NCBI GenBank assembly: GCA_950097015.1
Contig: CATNEN010000010.1
Span: 124,001 to 188,000, forward strand
From: Macrostomum hystrix
Taxonomy: Eukaryota > Platyhelminthes > Macrostomidae
DNA: 64,000 bases
Reading direction: 5' to 3'
Within the stretch, counting starts at the first letter, position 1, and every line of letters begins with the position of its first letter. The notes under the pieces are model-generated. The model was not told the DNA's origin and searched no databases. It saw only the letters and a list, made by a program, of their open reading frames with translations. Shown one piece after another: positions 24,116 to 36,589 of this stretch. Position numbers and translations under genes: made by a program.

Positions 24116-24440
24116 GTGGGCTGATACTGCCGCCGAGCTGTCTGCTGCCGAGTCTGGTGGTGGTGCTGCTGCTGATACTGCCGCCGAGCTGTCTGCTGCT
24201 GCTGCTGCCGCTGCTGCTACGGCTACTGATGCCGCTGGGCGACGATCTCTTCCTGATCCAGCTCCTTTAGCTGAAGTACAGATACCGATGGAGCCGGAAC
24301 AGTTTGAAATGAAGCCTGGAATTAGCAAGCGTGGCGGCGACTTGCTCGTGTCTTCCCATGGCTACATTCTCGGACGCAATGGAGGAAAAGCTGGCTGCAA
24401 TTACTGGAAGTGTATCGTCCGCAGCGAAGCTTTGACTAAG
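24116..24440 (+). CDS. FLYWCH-type zinc finger exon of the MULE-like element
   Basis: An exon open from acceptor GTCTTTTCCCAG (AG 24114-24115) to donor AAG|GTGGGA at 24440. It begins with two alanine-rich modules shared with the exon near 19790. Then follow a Pro-rich linker and a FLYWCH-like half domain: SKRGGDLLVSSHGYILGR, then CNYWKC. FLYWCH fingers are typical of animal MULE-encoded proteins and of host proteins derived from them. The second half of the finger (C...HxH) should lie in a following exon, but none is evident before the right terminal repeat, so the gene looks truncated. Confidence 0.55.
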
Positions 24441-25139
24441 GTGGGACACCTTCAATCTAGTTAAAAAGTAGACATTTTTCTTATTGCTACACTGCTAGTA
24501 AGGGGCTTTCTATTAGGATTACTTCAAGGTTAAAGTAGGCATTAACGCAACATCTAACATGTTATAAACCGATGTACATGCTCACTTTTTGCATGTTATA
24601 ATCCGAAGTTAGAACGAAACATTAGTGAAAACTGATATTGGCGTAGAAAAAAATAGGACTAAGTAGACGAGCTCTACAATAACTTGCTTAGTCATTACTT
24701 TACAGGTAGGGAGAGAAAGGGAGTGTAGAAGGGGAAAGAGAAGGGGAGAGAAAGTGGTTCTAGACAAAGAGACATATTAAGTTCTAGAGATTCCTGTGAT
24801 TCGATTTTTATTCTGACCAAGTATTTTATTGCATTTCAATTTAGTAAAACAATAGAATAAAAAACTTGCGTTTTCTACTAAAAGTAATGCTGCAAATTTG
24901 CTACAAATTTTTAATATGAAAATGAGAGAAGTAAGTGAGAACAGCTCTTGTCTCAATTGGGGATTCCTGTGAGCCCTACCCCAACACTCCATGAAACCCG
25001 GAGGTTTTGGTGCCAACAAAACCAAGGACTTCATAGCATCTATAGAAGATGCTTCTATTCGAATTCAGTGGTCCTTGCAACAAACACACCCCTATACACA
25101 CACACAAACTACATGGCAGGGCTTATACTTGTATATGCC

Positions 25140-25221
25140 ATAGAATGGCCAGCAGACGAACTTGTTTGCTTTTTCGTCTACTGAGCAGACGAACTGGCGG
25201 CAGACGAAAGAACTGGAATCC
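25140..25221. repeat. right terminal inverted repeat and subterminal cluster
   Basis: Contains GCAGACGAA three times and TTCGTCTAC once, mirror image of the left end at 19030-19121. Confidence 0.8.
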
Positions 25222-25230
25222 CCGGTTAGT

Positions 25231-26206
25231 TAGCAAGGTAAAGAGAAACACCTAATATGTGTATTTTATAATAATTCGCCTAATAATAATAATAACTTCT
25301 CCGAAAATGCATACTAACATCTAATGAAGTAATCACGCGTTACTAAGTCTAGAGGGCCAAGGGCCTGGACTGCTGATGTAACAACTTTACTTCGCGTGTC
25401 AAATCTACTTCTGACCGGTGGGAACCAGCGCGTCGTCGTCGCTTTATATTCAACTTATACCAAGTCGTACTCGTTTATAGTTATAACAAATTTACAGTAG
25501 GTAATACATAATAATAATAAAAATAATACTAAACTGTAAATCATACTAACGTGAGAATCATTACAAAACGTAAATATAAATTAATTAACGATGAAAACAA
25601 ACGAATATGAATGCAAAAATGTTTTTCTCATCACCCTAATTATACAATCACGTAATCATAAACTACATGTAGCAAACGATTTTATAAATGAACGAAAAAT
25701 ATCGATAGGAAGTTCAAAAGACGGAGAAATGTTAGCAATTTCAATACATTTATCAATTTCAATTCAATGCTTGTCGAACCAAGATCGGAGACTAATATGG
25801 CAATCCCTGGGTTCGGTCGCAATGCTCTTTGGTCAGCGGTGTCAATCATTTATTTTAAAAGTTTTTTTATTTCTGTATTACGTGGAATCACTAGAAGCTC
25901 AGCCCAGCTGGCGAATGATCGTGTTGGGGCTTTGGGATTAAAGGCTTGGTATAGTCGATAGAAAATAGTAATCACCGGATGCGGGTGTGAAATGCCTGTC
26001 TACTATCCTGTGTACATCAATACTAAAATATGGATCAGTGGCTCTATACACTTTGTGTCATTTTCTAGTTCTCCTGGTAAGTAAAGGAAGCGAACAAATT
26101 CAGAGTTAGCTCGTAGTAAGAATTTCTGGAGAATATATTCCTGTAGTAATTTAGGAAATAGTCTCTGCCTATTTGGGTAATGAGAGTTATACTCTGTCTT
26201 GCTTAA
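25231..26206. other. AT-rich region, no supported feature
   Basis: A 116-residue ORF (25591-25941) has no recognisable domain and reads like chance sequence. It may belong to the same element as the integrase remnant at 26207-26915, but I see no terminal repeats. Confidence 0.4.
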
Positions 26207-26915
26207 TTACTGTCGAAGGCTTTTGTCCAGTCGTTCGAGAAATTTCATATTTATCTGATTTATTACAGCTGGGAGCCGGTCTGCCCACTTGGTATAGTAT
26301 TGGCCACTTTTTAGTTTCAGCTCTTCAGCTGTCTGCTTTGTGAAAAGTCTCCTTGCTAGAGTTAGATTGAATCTTTCAACAAAAGCCTGGTCTCTATGGA
26401 GCTCAGTTCTTCCGTAGCGCATTTTCGTATTGTTATTTTCCATAAGGGATTTGACTGCACGCATGAATTCTTTGCCAGGATCAGTCATAAAGGTTTGCGG
26501 GTATGTAAGCGGAGAGTTTTCGTAAATTTCTTGGAGGACAGCTGGTACTGCATCAGATTTCTTAGTCTTAAGTGGTCTCGCTTCTTTGTATCGGGAGACA
26601 ATGTCTATAACTGTGAGCGCATATACTTGTAGCCTGAGTCTTTGGGGAGAAACAGAAGATCTGCTTGGTGTGCGTCATTAGGTTTATAGATGTTAAAGTG
26701 AGGTCTTAGTGGGAAATAAATTATAGGTATAGACTGCTTTCTTAGAGAGCCGTCTTTCAACTGTTTGTTTTGATTCTTCACTTAGTTCTGCGAGTTTTGT
26801 GACTGCATTTTTTCCTACAAATAATATTCCTTTGTCGTTGTAGAGCTTTTGAAGTTTCTGATCTGCAATTTTTTATATTGAAATTTCAATAAAAATTACG
26901 AGTTAACGTAGTTAA
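26207..26915 (-). pseudogene. retroviral-type (rve) DDE integrase, frameshifted remnant
   Basis: The minus strand encodes, in three consecutive frames, the body of a DDE integrase: an upstream zinc-finger-side helix region, HQADLLFLP with the first Asp, a strand-rich ALTVIDIVSRYKEA segment, TDPGKEFM with the second Asp, and HRDQAFVERFN with the catalytic Glu. At least two frameshifts (near 26740 and near 26625) break it; the last segment, 26207-26488, is an open frame. It resembles the integrase family annotated in several invertebrates as transposon-derived. No partner genes or LTRs are seen. It is a decayed fragment. Confidence 0.75.
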
Positions 26916-27228
26916 CGCTCTGGTGGTATCTTAGACTCTCATGGGCTGATAGAAAAGCAATTCCTCATCCAAACAAAGGCTACACAATTCCCGGCTACAA
27001 ATATTGCGGGCCTTTGAATCCGCTTGAAATACAGCTAGAAAAAACAATAATCCAAATCCTGGGCATGAGCCTGTGAATCAGCTAGACTCTGTCTGCATGT
27101 GGCATGATATTAAGTATAAGGATTTTCCAGAGGAGAAGGACTCGCTGGGACAAAGAAATGCTCAGAAGGCTAGACAATATGGGGGCTTTGAGTGGGTGGA
27201 GAGAGAGCATTGCGAGGAAGCTCGAATG

Positions 27229-27345
27229 GGCACAAATTGTTGCAGTAGAGTCGGGAATCGAACCCCCGACCTTCAAGTCGTGAGTCCGACGTCAGAATCT
27301 CACCCTGAATCTCCCCACTGAGTCTCTCAGCCCTCCTCGAACCGA
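27229..27345 (-). repeat. SINE head, tRNA-like
   Basis: On the minus strand GTCGGACTCACGACTTGAAG followed by GTCGGGGGTTCGATTCCCGA and ACAATTTGTG matches, nearly base for base over 60 bases, the head of the SINE at 60990-61275. The 3' body after ACAATTTGTG is unrelated, so the copy is truncated or chimeric. The B box GGTTCGATTCC is perfect. Confidence 0.8.
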
Positions 27346-28316
27346 GTGGCGCCCCATATTCCCCAATGTACTTGAGAGATTCCCAAGTCTTTTTATCCCA
27401 AGATACTCTTGAGATCTTCTTTACAGCTGCTATTTTATATAGAAACCAAAATATGACACTACTGCCCTACTTCATAAGTGTTATAATATGTTTGAAAGAA
27501 AGCTCTGAAGGTTCGTGCCTAATAGAGCTTTCAAAATGCTTCAAAATCATATGACCAACTAACTGAGTGAGCGAACGCTCGAATAACACTGGAAAGGCCA
27601 GCCAATAACTCAATAGAGCAAACGGGTGCATTTCAATCACCCACCTCAAAACACCCAAGACTATCGATGAGTTTGCGGTTCCTGGATTTTCAGTGCACTG
27701 CATACGAGTATCTGCTTTTTCGTCATTATTTTCGTCATCAACTTTTCAGATCGAAAACTTCGTCATCCAGCCAGTCTTTTTGCTGATTAATCTTTCTCTA
27801 AGCTTCGCGCCTGAGCTTTCAGACTAGTTTTCAGCATAACTGTTTCATTAACATAATCATAGGCATATCTTCATTAATAATAAGAAGCTAATTTAGGCGA
27901 TCAATTCGATTGCAATCCGTTTTGCATCGATTCGGCTATGTAGCTGCGTCGACGTGTCCTCGCACGCCGCGACTGACAAAAAGAAGTGACAATTGCTGAT
28001 TTTTACGACCATTTGCTATTAGCTAAAAGCTAAAAGTAAGCCTTTAATATTTCTTATACAATTTAAATACGTTTTATTTGACATTTGTGCAAATCAATAA
28101 GCATTTTGTGACATTCTATAAAAAGTTTTTGTTTATGTGGATAAAAAAGAGAGCTAATTTAAATTACGGAAAGACGCCATTTTTCTTTGTTGTAACGCTA
28201 TTCTAATCATTCTTCACACAATACCAAGCGAAAATAAAAGCGTTTATTTGGCTTATCTATAAATCCAATTCGCGTATTATCTAGTTAAATAGGACAGATC
28301 TTCTTCAGATTCTAAA

Positions 28317-31300
28317 ATGACCCTTCACGTGAGGTACGTTTGTGTCTTAAAATATTTATTCTTCATATAAAATCAGCCTACCTAGTTTTCACTTTGTTTC
28401 GTTTCTTTACTCTACTTTTACGTTGTATTGACAGTCGGCCGAAATTTATAAGCTACAACACATTCTTCTTTTGCCACTGCACTATACAATTGATTATAAT
28501 AATCCTTTAGTCTAACCTATTTTTTTGCTAGAAGACTTGGCCTTTAGCAGGTTAGACAAGATTTTACTAGAAGTGGTCTTGTTATAGATTAGGGGCCTAT
28601 GTGCAAAATAGGATAGTTTTCTTTGAAAAGCTCTAGCTTTCTGTTTCTAATCTAGATATTCTCTATCAATACAGCTTGTGCATGCACTGCATGGTGCTTT
28701 TTGTTTTGTACAACATATGAAGGGCCTTATTACTTAGCCTTAGGTTTTTATATACAGCTATAGTATTCTAAGCCTAAAGTTAAAAAATTCTTTACCTAGC
28801 CATTCATTCTATCGACCATTCTGCTCATTAAATTCTTTGTTTCTTGGTCTGTTGGGGCAGTTGCAACTATTTTGACTAGCACCACTTTCTTAGGTGCTAG
28901 CAATATGGAGCCTTAGTAGCCCTTTCTTACTTTTGATAGGCCTAATTTTCAGCTTCACACATCTAAGAACAGATAATTATTATCTAGCTCGATTCTGTAT
29001 AAAAAATAGGCATCACATTTCTTTTTTCTTCTTTTTAAATTCACATTGGCTGTAAATCAAATACTTATTTGGCTCTCAAAAATGTAGGATAGATTATTAT
29101 TTTCTTATATTTCATTATATCTAATGTTATATCAGAATGTGAAAATATATGACAAACAAATTTATATTATATATCTTTTACCAATAAAGTGCTAGCTAAT
29201 TGTTTTTATATATTTGGCCATCTAGACTATTGTTGATTTTGTGTTGAATGGTTTTTAATAGATTAGTTAATTTGAAATGAATCATTTTCTTTAGAAGAGG
29301 TCTAAAAGTTTACAATATATATTCTAGCCAATTAATATATATATATATTCTTTGCTTAGTCTTTATGATTGTCAGCTACTACTAATATATTTTACCAAAA
29401 GTTAAAAGCTCTACATTACTATATTGTATAAATGTAGAAATAAAATTTAGATCTAAAGTTGAATTTAATAAATAAATGATTTGTAGATTATTTGGCTCTT
29501 GCAAAATTCTAGTTATGCCAATAAGAAAGCAAATTTAATATATTTTTTAATTCTAGCAAAACTAATTCATTAACAATCAAAAGACAGACCAGATTCTAGC
29601 AAAAATAGTAAAAAATAAAGATTGGTTTTAATGTATTTGTATTGCAGAAAATAAAAAGTAAACAAATATTTGACTCACAAACAGATAGTAAATCAAATAA
29701 GGCACATTTTGTAAACAATTTTTAATTCAATGAGATGAGGGGAAAGTTAAGCATCTTATTAAGAACATGTGTAAAAAGTATTTAAAGTGGGTTTAACAAA
29801 AATGAAAAAAAAATAGTTATCATAGTGGAAGAAATATGGCAAAGGGGACAGGAGCAAACAGAGTGTGGAAAGCAAACTACACCCAAAAAGAAAATGGGAA
29901 AGTAAAATACACAAGAGAAGAACATGTACAAAATAATCAGCAAACAAAAAGAACTGATTATAAGAATGGTAGGATAGTGAGGTAGAGAGAAAAAATTAGT
30001 GTACTGGGAAGTGTGACACCAAGAGTGAAAAAAAATTAAAACAATTTTTTCTAATTAAAAAATTCCTCGTTTTAGATGTTTTTGTTGTAATATCCAAAGA
30101 TTGAAACCAATATGCAAATAGTCGAATCTGTAGACACATCTAACTATATTGAATCTTTGCTATAGTTGTTTCATTGGTTTGATTTTGTTGATCACAAACA
30201 CATGGCCTGAGAATGCTAGTTAAGCTGTTATATTCCCATTTTAATTTTCCACAGGCAACAACTTGGACCTGACCAGGCTGACCTCTCGTTTGACAGCTGC
30301 CCTATGGACATTTCTGGCAGTGAGGACCGAGGCGAGCCGCCTTGCATGGCCCTGTTCCAGTCCATCGAGCAGACGAAAAACTCATCGACACCTCGCCAGG
30401 ACCTGACTGAGTATGCTAGCTCATCCTCCTGCTCCAATCCTGACCTGGATTTGTCACCAAACCCGGCTGACCGGGCCGACTTCTGCTGTGAGGCCGAGCT
30501 CTCTGCCACTGGCAACCAGCAGCAGCGGAGCGAGCACAGCTTTTCACAGCAGCAGCATCTCACGGCCGTGTTTGACCAGGAACAGGAATTCTACGAGACC
30601 GTCCGCATGGAGGAGGTTCTCTACACCAGGCGCAAGGAGCTCCTGATGCTGCGCACTGCTCCCGCCAAGCTTAACTTCGGCGGAGACGTGTGCCGAGTTC
30701 TCACATTTGATGATGACCCGCCGGCCGAGAACGGCTCTCCAGCACCCGCGCTGGCAACGCCACAGCAACAGCAGCCGACTACTCCTATTGGCCAGTCTGG
30801 TCTGGGCACACCTGAGCTGCTGCTAAGCGTTCGCAGCGAGCAGACGCACATGTACCGACACTGCCATGCCATCCGCAGCCTTCAGGGTTCCAACATCAAC
30901 CGTTGCACGCCAGAGGGTCGCCAGCGCTTGGCCCAAACACCTGGCCAGATTTCGCGTGTGGTGGACGAGCGCCTGCTGAATTCCGACAGGCTCTACACCG
31001 AGTTTGATTTAACCGACGAGGCCAACACCAGGGCCGTGGCCAGCGGCTCCTTCGGATTTGTGTTCACCGCTGTCAACCGGCTGGATGGCCGCGTCTACTG
31101 TCTGAAGACCGCCATGCCACAGAAGAGCAGGCACGGGCCCAGCGCCTCCGCCCAGGCCCGAGAAGGCATTCAGGTGAGGCTTCTAGTGATAATCACCGGG
31201 CGCTGTTTCGCGTGCTGGACACGCTGCTTCTCAGTCGCTTATTGTAACTTCTATTATTCACCATCTTCTCTTGTGTTTCTTTCCAGGAGGTGTGGGCAAT

Positions 31301-32036
31301 GGCCGGTCTTAGCGAGCGCCACCCCAACATCGTTGAGTACTACGGCTGCTGGGTGCAGTTTGACCGGCTGTACATCCAGCTGGAGTACTGCAACGGCCTG
31401 GCCCTGCATCAGTACCTGGCCGAGGGCCGGCGCAGACTAGCTGGCGAGCGGCTGCGACAGCTCGTGCGCGACATCGGCTCCGCGCTGGCCTTCATGCACT
31501 CGGAACGGCTGGCTCACCTTGACTGCACCACCAGCAACATCCTTATCAAGGCGCCTCGTGTCAGCCTGCCTCCGGCCCTACCGCTGTCTGATCGGCACGC
31601 CCGGCTGACGGACCTGCTGGCCGACGCCAAAGAGCGGGTCCTGTTCAAGCTTGGCGACTTCGGCCACGCCCGAGACACGGCGGACGTTGAGAACCTGGAG
31701 GACGGCAACGGCCGTTTCATGCCCATGGACGCCCTGGACCTGAGTTGCCACCCGGATCCCCGTCTGGTGGACAATTTCTCTCTCGGCCTCTGCATTTACG
31801 AGGCGGCCGGTGGTCACGTGCCGGAGTCCACTGACAGTCCGAGTGACGGCGAGGCCCGTCTGCGCCTACTGGAGCGAGGTGAGCTAGCCAGGCCGCATCA
31901 CCTGGATCCCCAGGTGCACCGTTGCGTGCTGGCCCTGCTGCACCCCGAACCGCTGCGCCGCCTCAGTCTTCAGCGGCTGCTCCACCGCCTGTGCGGTGAC
32001 CTGCTAGATTCTCACTGCCTGTCCTACCTGGGCTGA
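28317..32036 (+). CDS. WEE1-family protein kinase
   Basis: Kinase of the WEE1 family, which phosphorylates CDK1 to hold cells before mitosis. Exons 28317-28333, 30255-31173 and 31287-32036 join in phase to 561 residues. The tiny first exon (MTLHV) is supported by acceptor CTTCTTCAG eight bases upstream of the ATG, donor GTACGT and exact phase. The N-terminal half is low complexity, with the family's NINRCTPE motif about 35 residues before the kinase domain. Kinase: glycine loop SGSFGFVF (about 269-276), Lys290 in YCLK, VEYYGCWVQFDRLYIQLEYCNG, catalytic-loop Asp391 in HLDCTTSN and Asp436 in GDFGHA. The usual HxDIKPSN loop has lost its Lys and Pro (now Cys-Thr-Thr). Followed by a family-like C-lobe ending at WEE1's short tail. 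It could be WEE1 itself or a divergent paralogue, so I give no symbol. Confidence 0.85.
28334..30254. other. intron 1 of the WEE1-like gene
   Basis: AT-rich 1.9-kb intron. No exon, repeat array or RNA gene was recognised. Confidence 0.6.
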
Positions 32037-33542
32037 ACTGGCCTCATTCCCCGCTTCACTCCGTCTGTGCATTTCGCTATGCTCGCTCCCGCATGGGGAG
32101 CCATTAGTCATTGAAATATTTTCACCTGTCAGCTTCTTACGCATACGCCCACTGATAAGTACATGTCCTTTTGCCTATTAGCAGTATGTAATCATAGCCT
32201 TTCTTTGTATTATAAATATATGTGCTTTGCTTTGTGCGTTGCTCCATGTATTTTACTGATGACTCGACCGCTATTCGTTAAAAACTCTAGAATTTTTGTC
32301 TTTGTTTAGCATTAGTCTTTGTAGACGAAATAGCTAGCTAGTATATTTGTTAACCAGCGATTTGTCTATTTGTTGCTCACCTCACTGACGCCAAGCAGTT
32401 GTTAAACCGTGGGCGATTCGCATTTGTCCGTCTTAGGATTTTGCTATTGCTTTTTAATCTTCCTCTTTAATAACAAATATACCGCGTGCAATGTAGCCAG
32501 TCGCGTAAGGATGCACTCACAAAGACTTTTGCTCAAGCAAGCATTTCTCTATTGGTCCACGCGAGCCGATTGGCTAGAAGCCCGGGCACCGCAGTTTTAT
32601 TGGTGCCTCGGTCTGGCAGTTTTAATTTCATAGAAATTCCTTAATGAAAAATGCGACTCAGTTATTAAGACTTGCTTATTTGCACTCGTTTGCACAAAAA
32701 CGGCTGCGATTTGCGCTTTTGCTACTAACAATAGTTTCGGTTAATCGGTTATGAAAATCCTCTCAGTCACCGAAGAAGTCGAAATTCCTTTTAAAACAAA
32801 GTTATCACTCTTACAAATATTCTCTTAAATCTGTCGCTCTCTCATCACCTTTGTGTTCGTCAGTCGTCTTGATTCTTGAGCAGCTCAAAACTCTACGTCA
32901 TTCGTCCTCTATAGTCTATACCCTTGCACCATTTCATTGCAATTTCTTTTGTTCCTTGCTTTCAATGCTAAGAAACTAAAATGTACCGTGCGGATAAGCT
33001 GTGTATTGTATTGGCATTGAACCATGTGGATTGCTGTCAGAGTTATTGACACGAAATGATTTATTACTATTCGTAATAGCAACGATTACTGATTTCAGTG
33101 ACTCAGAGAGGCAATGAAGGCTAGAAAGTTTTATCTGTCAACTTTTATGGGGGGCATCTGTAGATAAGGATAACAATGCTACCTAATCTATAACAGTGCA
33201 GGGTCGGGTTTTTAATATTCCTGCTTTTTGATAAATAATAAATCTACGAATCGTATGCACAGCGAGCACTGCAAGCTCTGAGTAAACTTCTTGCAAAGCC
33301 ACACGGTCCCTACTCAAACCTTTCCCCAGTGGCCAGAGACGTTTTACAGACCCTCTGAGCCCTGCAGTTGTTGACACTTGTAGCGCTAGAGTATTTAACT
33401 CAGTGAGTTAAGCAAAGTGTGTTTAGTTTACATAACGAGGCTGTTGGGAAATGTAGGCAAGTAAGGAATGAAGAGAGCAAAATCTGTTAAGTAATGCGTT
33501 TTTTCTTAAACATATCCAACATATTGTTCACCCAATTGATAA
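32037..33542. other. spacer downstream of the WEE1-like gene
   Basis: Probably includes the kinase 3' UTR. Nothing else can be supported. Confidence 0.5.
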
Positions 33543-33615
33543 GCCCGGTTAGCTCAGTCGGTAGAGCATGGGACTCTTAATCCCAGGGTCGTGGGTTCGA
33601 GCCCCACATCGGGCG
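33543..33615 (+). tRNA. tRNA-Lys (anticodon CTT)
   Basis: A 73-base cloverleaf with no intron. The acceptor stem GCCCGGT pairs with ATCGGGC and the discriminator is G. The D arm starts TAGCTCAGTCGGTAGAGC (A box). The anticodon stem GGGAC..TCCC holds CTT. The T arm GTGGGTTCGAGCCCCAC contains the B box GGTTCGAGCCC. A T-rich run follows within a few bases (TTTTT at 33618), a Pol III terminator. All pairings are intact, so it should be functional, unlike the SINE heads elsewhere. Confidence 0.97.
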
Positions 33616-33617
33616 AA

Positions 33618-34572
33618 TTTTTTGCTTAGGCAAAAGATTAGGCATTATAAGTTGAACTTTATTAAGTCGAGATTACTTTATTTTTAAGACCAAGTCAAAC
33701 CGCAAATTTTTAACGCCATCGATTGCTGCTGTACTCACTGGTATCTCAGATCTGGGCTCACATTCGCCTAACTATTTATCAGACAGGTTAGACCGTGAAA
33801 GTGAAACTCCTGTCTAGTGACATGATCACAATTGAAGTTTTTTTGACACAGGATCAAGTTGAGCTAATGAGCTGGAAAATAATAACCGATGCGTAGTCAG
33901 TTACTTCACTTTGAATGTTTTAAAATTTAAAGCTTTAAAGTTTCGTTTTGCCGATATGTATAGAAAATGTTGTATGCCGACCACAGAACTTGCCTTGTGA
34001 ATGTTCTGTGATGCCGAAATCATTTTAGACTCTTTCAAAAGCCTTATTATGTACCGTAATCCGTAAATGCATTTTTTACATGTACATTCGTTGCAAATCT
34101 CAGGTTTCAGATGCATAAATTTAAGCCATTGACTTTTTTATTGTAGTACTACATATCAGTAGCATGAAAGAAATACTAAATGTATACACAGTTTTATGTA
34201 AATCCAAAAAACCTTTATATTTCAAAAACCAGAGGCTCTTATTTCAATTCGCTGATATAACACTGCTTGCTCTCCCGTTGATGATAAGACAGATATGATA
34301 AACACCGAATGGCTAATGACGATTTTAGCCTGGAATCCCAAGCTTAATTTGGAGTTTTACGTGCTCGCTGCCACACTGGGCTGCAGTTGAGCTCGCAATC
34401 GAGTACAAAATGCGCAGAACTTGCGCTCAGATTCGGCCTTACAATCGCACAGCGTTTTCTCAGGCATCTCAGCCAACTGCGGTAGATCGATCGAGTCCTG
34501 AAGAGCCGCAATTGCAGATAAGGGCTCGCCTGAGCTGCGGGATGCGGCCTGATTCTTGACCAGCTCGGATTT
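33618..34572. other. spacer upstream of actin
   Basis: Nothing recognised apart from the actin promoter elements that begin at 34573. GC content rises sharply from about 34340. Confidence 0.5.
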
Positions 34573-34582
34573 CCATATTAGG
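34573..34582 (+). promoter_or_regulatory. CArG box (SRF site), distal
   Basis: CCATATTAGG, a perfect CC(A/T)6GG and the same core as the classical serum response element. 254 bases upstream of the actin ATG. Confidence 0.8.
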
Positions 34583-34620
34583 AAATCAACCGCTGCAGCC
34601 TAATCGCAGGCGCTCGACTG

Positions 34621-34630
34621 CCAAATTTGG
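34621..34630 (+). promoter_or_regulatory. CArG box (SRF site), proximal
   Basis: CCAAATTTGG, a perfect palindromic CC(A/T)6GG, 48 bases downstream of the first. Paired CArG boxes are typical of actin promoters. Confidence 0.8.
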
Positions 34631-34721
34631 TGATCGCAGCTCTCGAGGTCGCCAGTTTTGAAATGAAACGCACGAGAGCGGTGGCCGCACCCGCCCCAAG
34701 CAGATAAGACCAGCCGCGGGG

Positions 34722-34731
34722 TCTATGTAAG
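34722..34731 (+). promoter_or_regulatory. TATA-like core promoter of actin
   Basis: TCTATGTAAG sits in a GC-rich stretch about 95-105 bases before the start codon, the right place for a TATA variant preceding a transcription start near CTACTTCACTTC (about 34750). Confidence 0.45.
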
Positions 34732-34814
34732 GGGCCGCGGGCCCGGACCGCTACTTCACTTCACCGGACTCTCGAGCAGCAGGACTCACTTTGCAACTCT
34801 CGAAACTCTACTAG

Positions 34815-36120
<1,306 letters not shown>

Positions 36121-36417
36121 ACTTTGAGAACAGACTCTGCTGAGAAGAACATTCGCTGTTTGTGTTTTCCAAAGTTTTTGCACTGTTCCATGCAGCCCTC
36201 CTCCCCCTGTGCCGATTGGCGCAACGAATGCGCAACCTGTGACTGGTGACGTGGAGCGCTGGCCATTCACTTTATTCGAGGTCTTCCATCGCTAGGCATC
36301 TGCCAAATATAAATACGCTCTTATAGCTGTGTGTCATAGCTACTGTTTTTACACATAAGCAAGCTCATCTGGCTTTGCCATTCACCTTTTTCTCCAAAAT
36401 GTTGTAGAAACTTTCAC

Positions 36418-36423
36418 ATTAAA
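36418..36423 (+). terminator. variant polyadenylation signal of actin
   Basis: ATTAAA about 300 bases past the stop; no AATAAA precedes it. Confidence 0.4.
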
Positions 36424-36589
36424 AACACAACGCACTGTCTTCAGAACTAAAGGGTATTCCTGGCATTGGTGCACCGCGGGTTTCGGCGTCTTCTGCCGCA
36501 GCTGCTGACTTGGCAATAATTCCCGCTTCATTTCACCAGCCATACAAACTCTCCCACCTCATCTAAAGTGCTCCACTCTCAGTATCACT

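Larger units (their letters stand above)
19030..25221 (+). mobile_element. 6.2-kb MULE-like element carrying PHD, FLYWCH and DUF4806-like coding pieces
   Basis: The ends are inverted repeats. The left reads GGGTGCCACTCTTTTCGTCT, then GCCGCCAGTTCGTCTGCT. The right end reads on the other strand GGATTCCAGTTCTTTCGTCT, followed by the same GCCGCCAGTTCGTCTGCT. The 9-bp direct repeat CCGGTTAGT flanks both (19021-19029 and 25222-25230). Subterminal TTCGTCTGC motifs recur in both orientations inside each end. Internal content: a PHD-finger exon and Ala/Gly-rich exon on the plus strand near the left end, a FLYWCH-type exon near the right end, and a 369-residue minus-strand ORF in the middle. No MULE transposase (DDE) segment was found in any frame, so this copy is either a deletion derivative or depends on a transposase in trans. 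The interior also has duplicated AT-rich segments. Confidence 0.8.

Noticed and set aside
25591..25941. 116-residue ORF near the right end of the MULE-like element
   Set aside because: AT-rich, no domain, no splice or start support; treated as chance.
31174..31440. C-terminal extension of the kinase ORF read through 31173
   Set aside because: A 113-bp GT-AG intron follows; the extension is out of frame with the kinase C-lobe.
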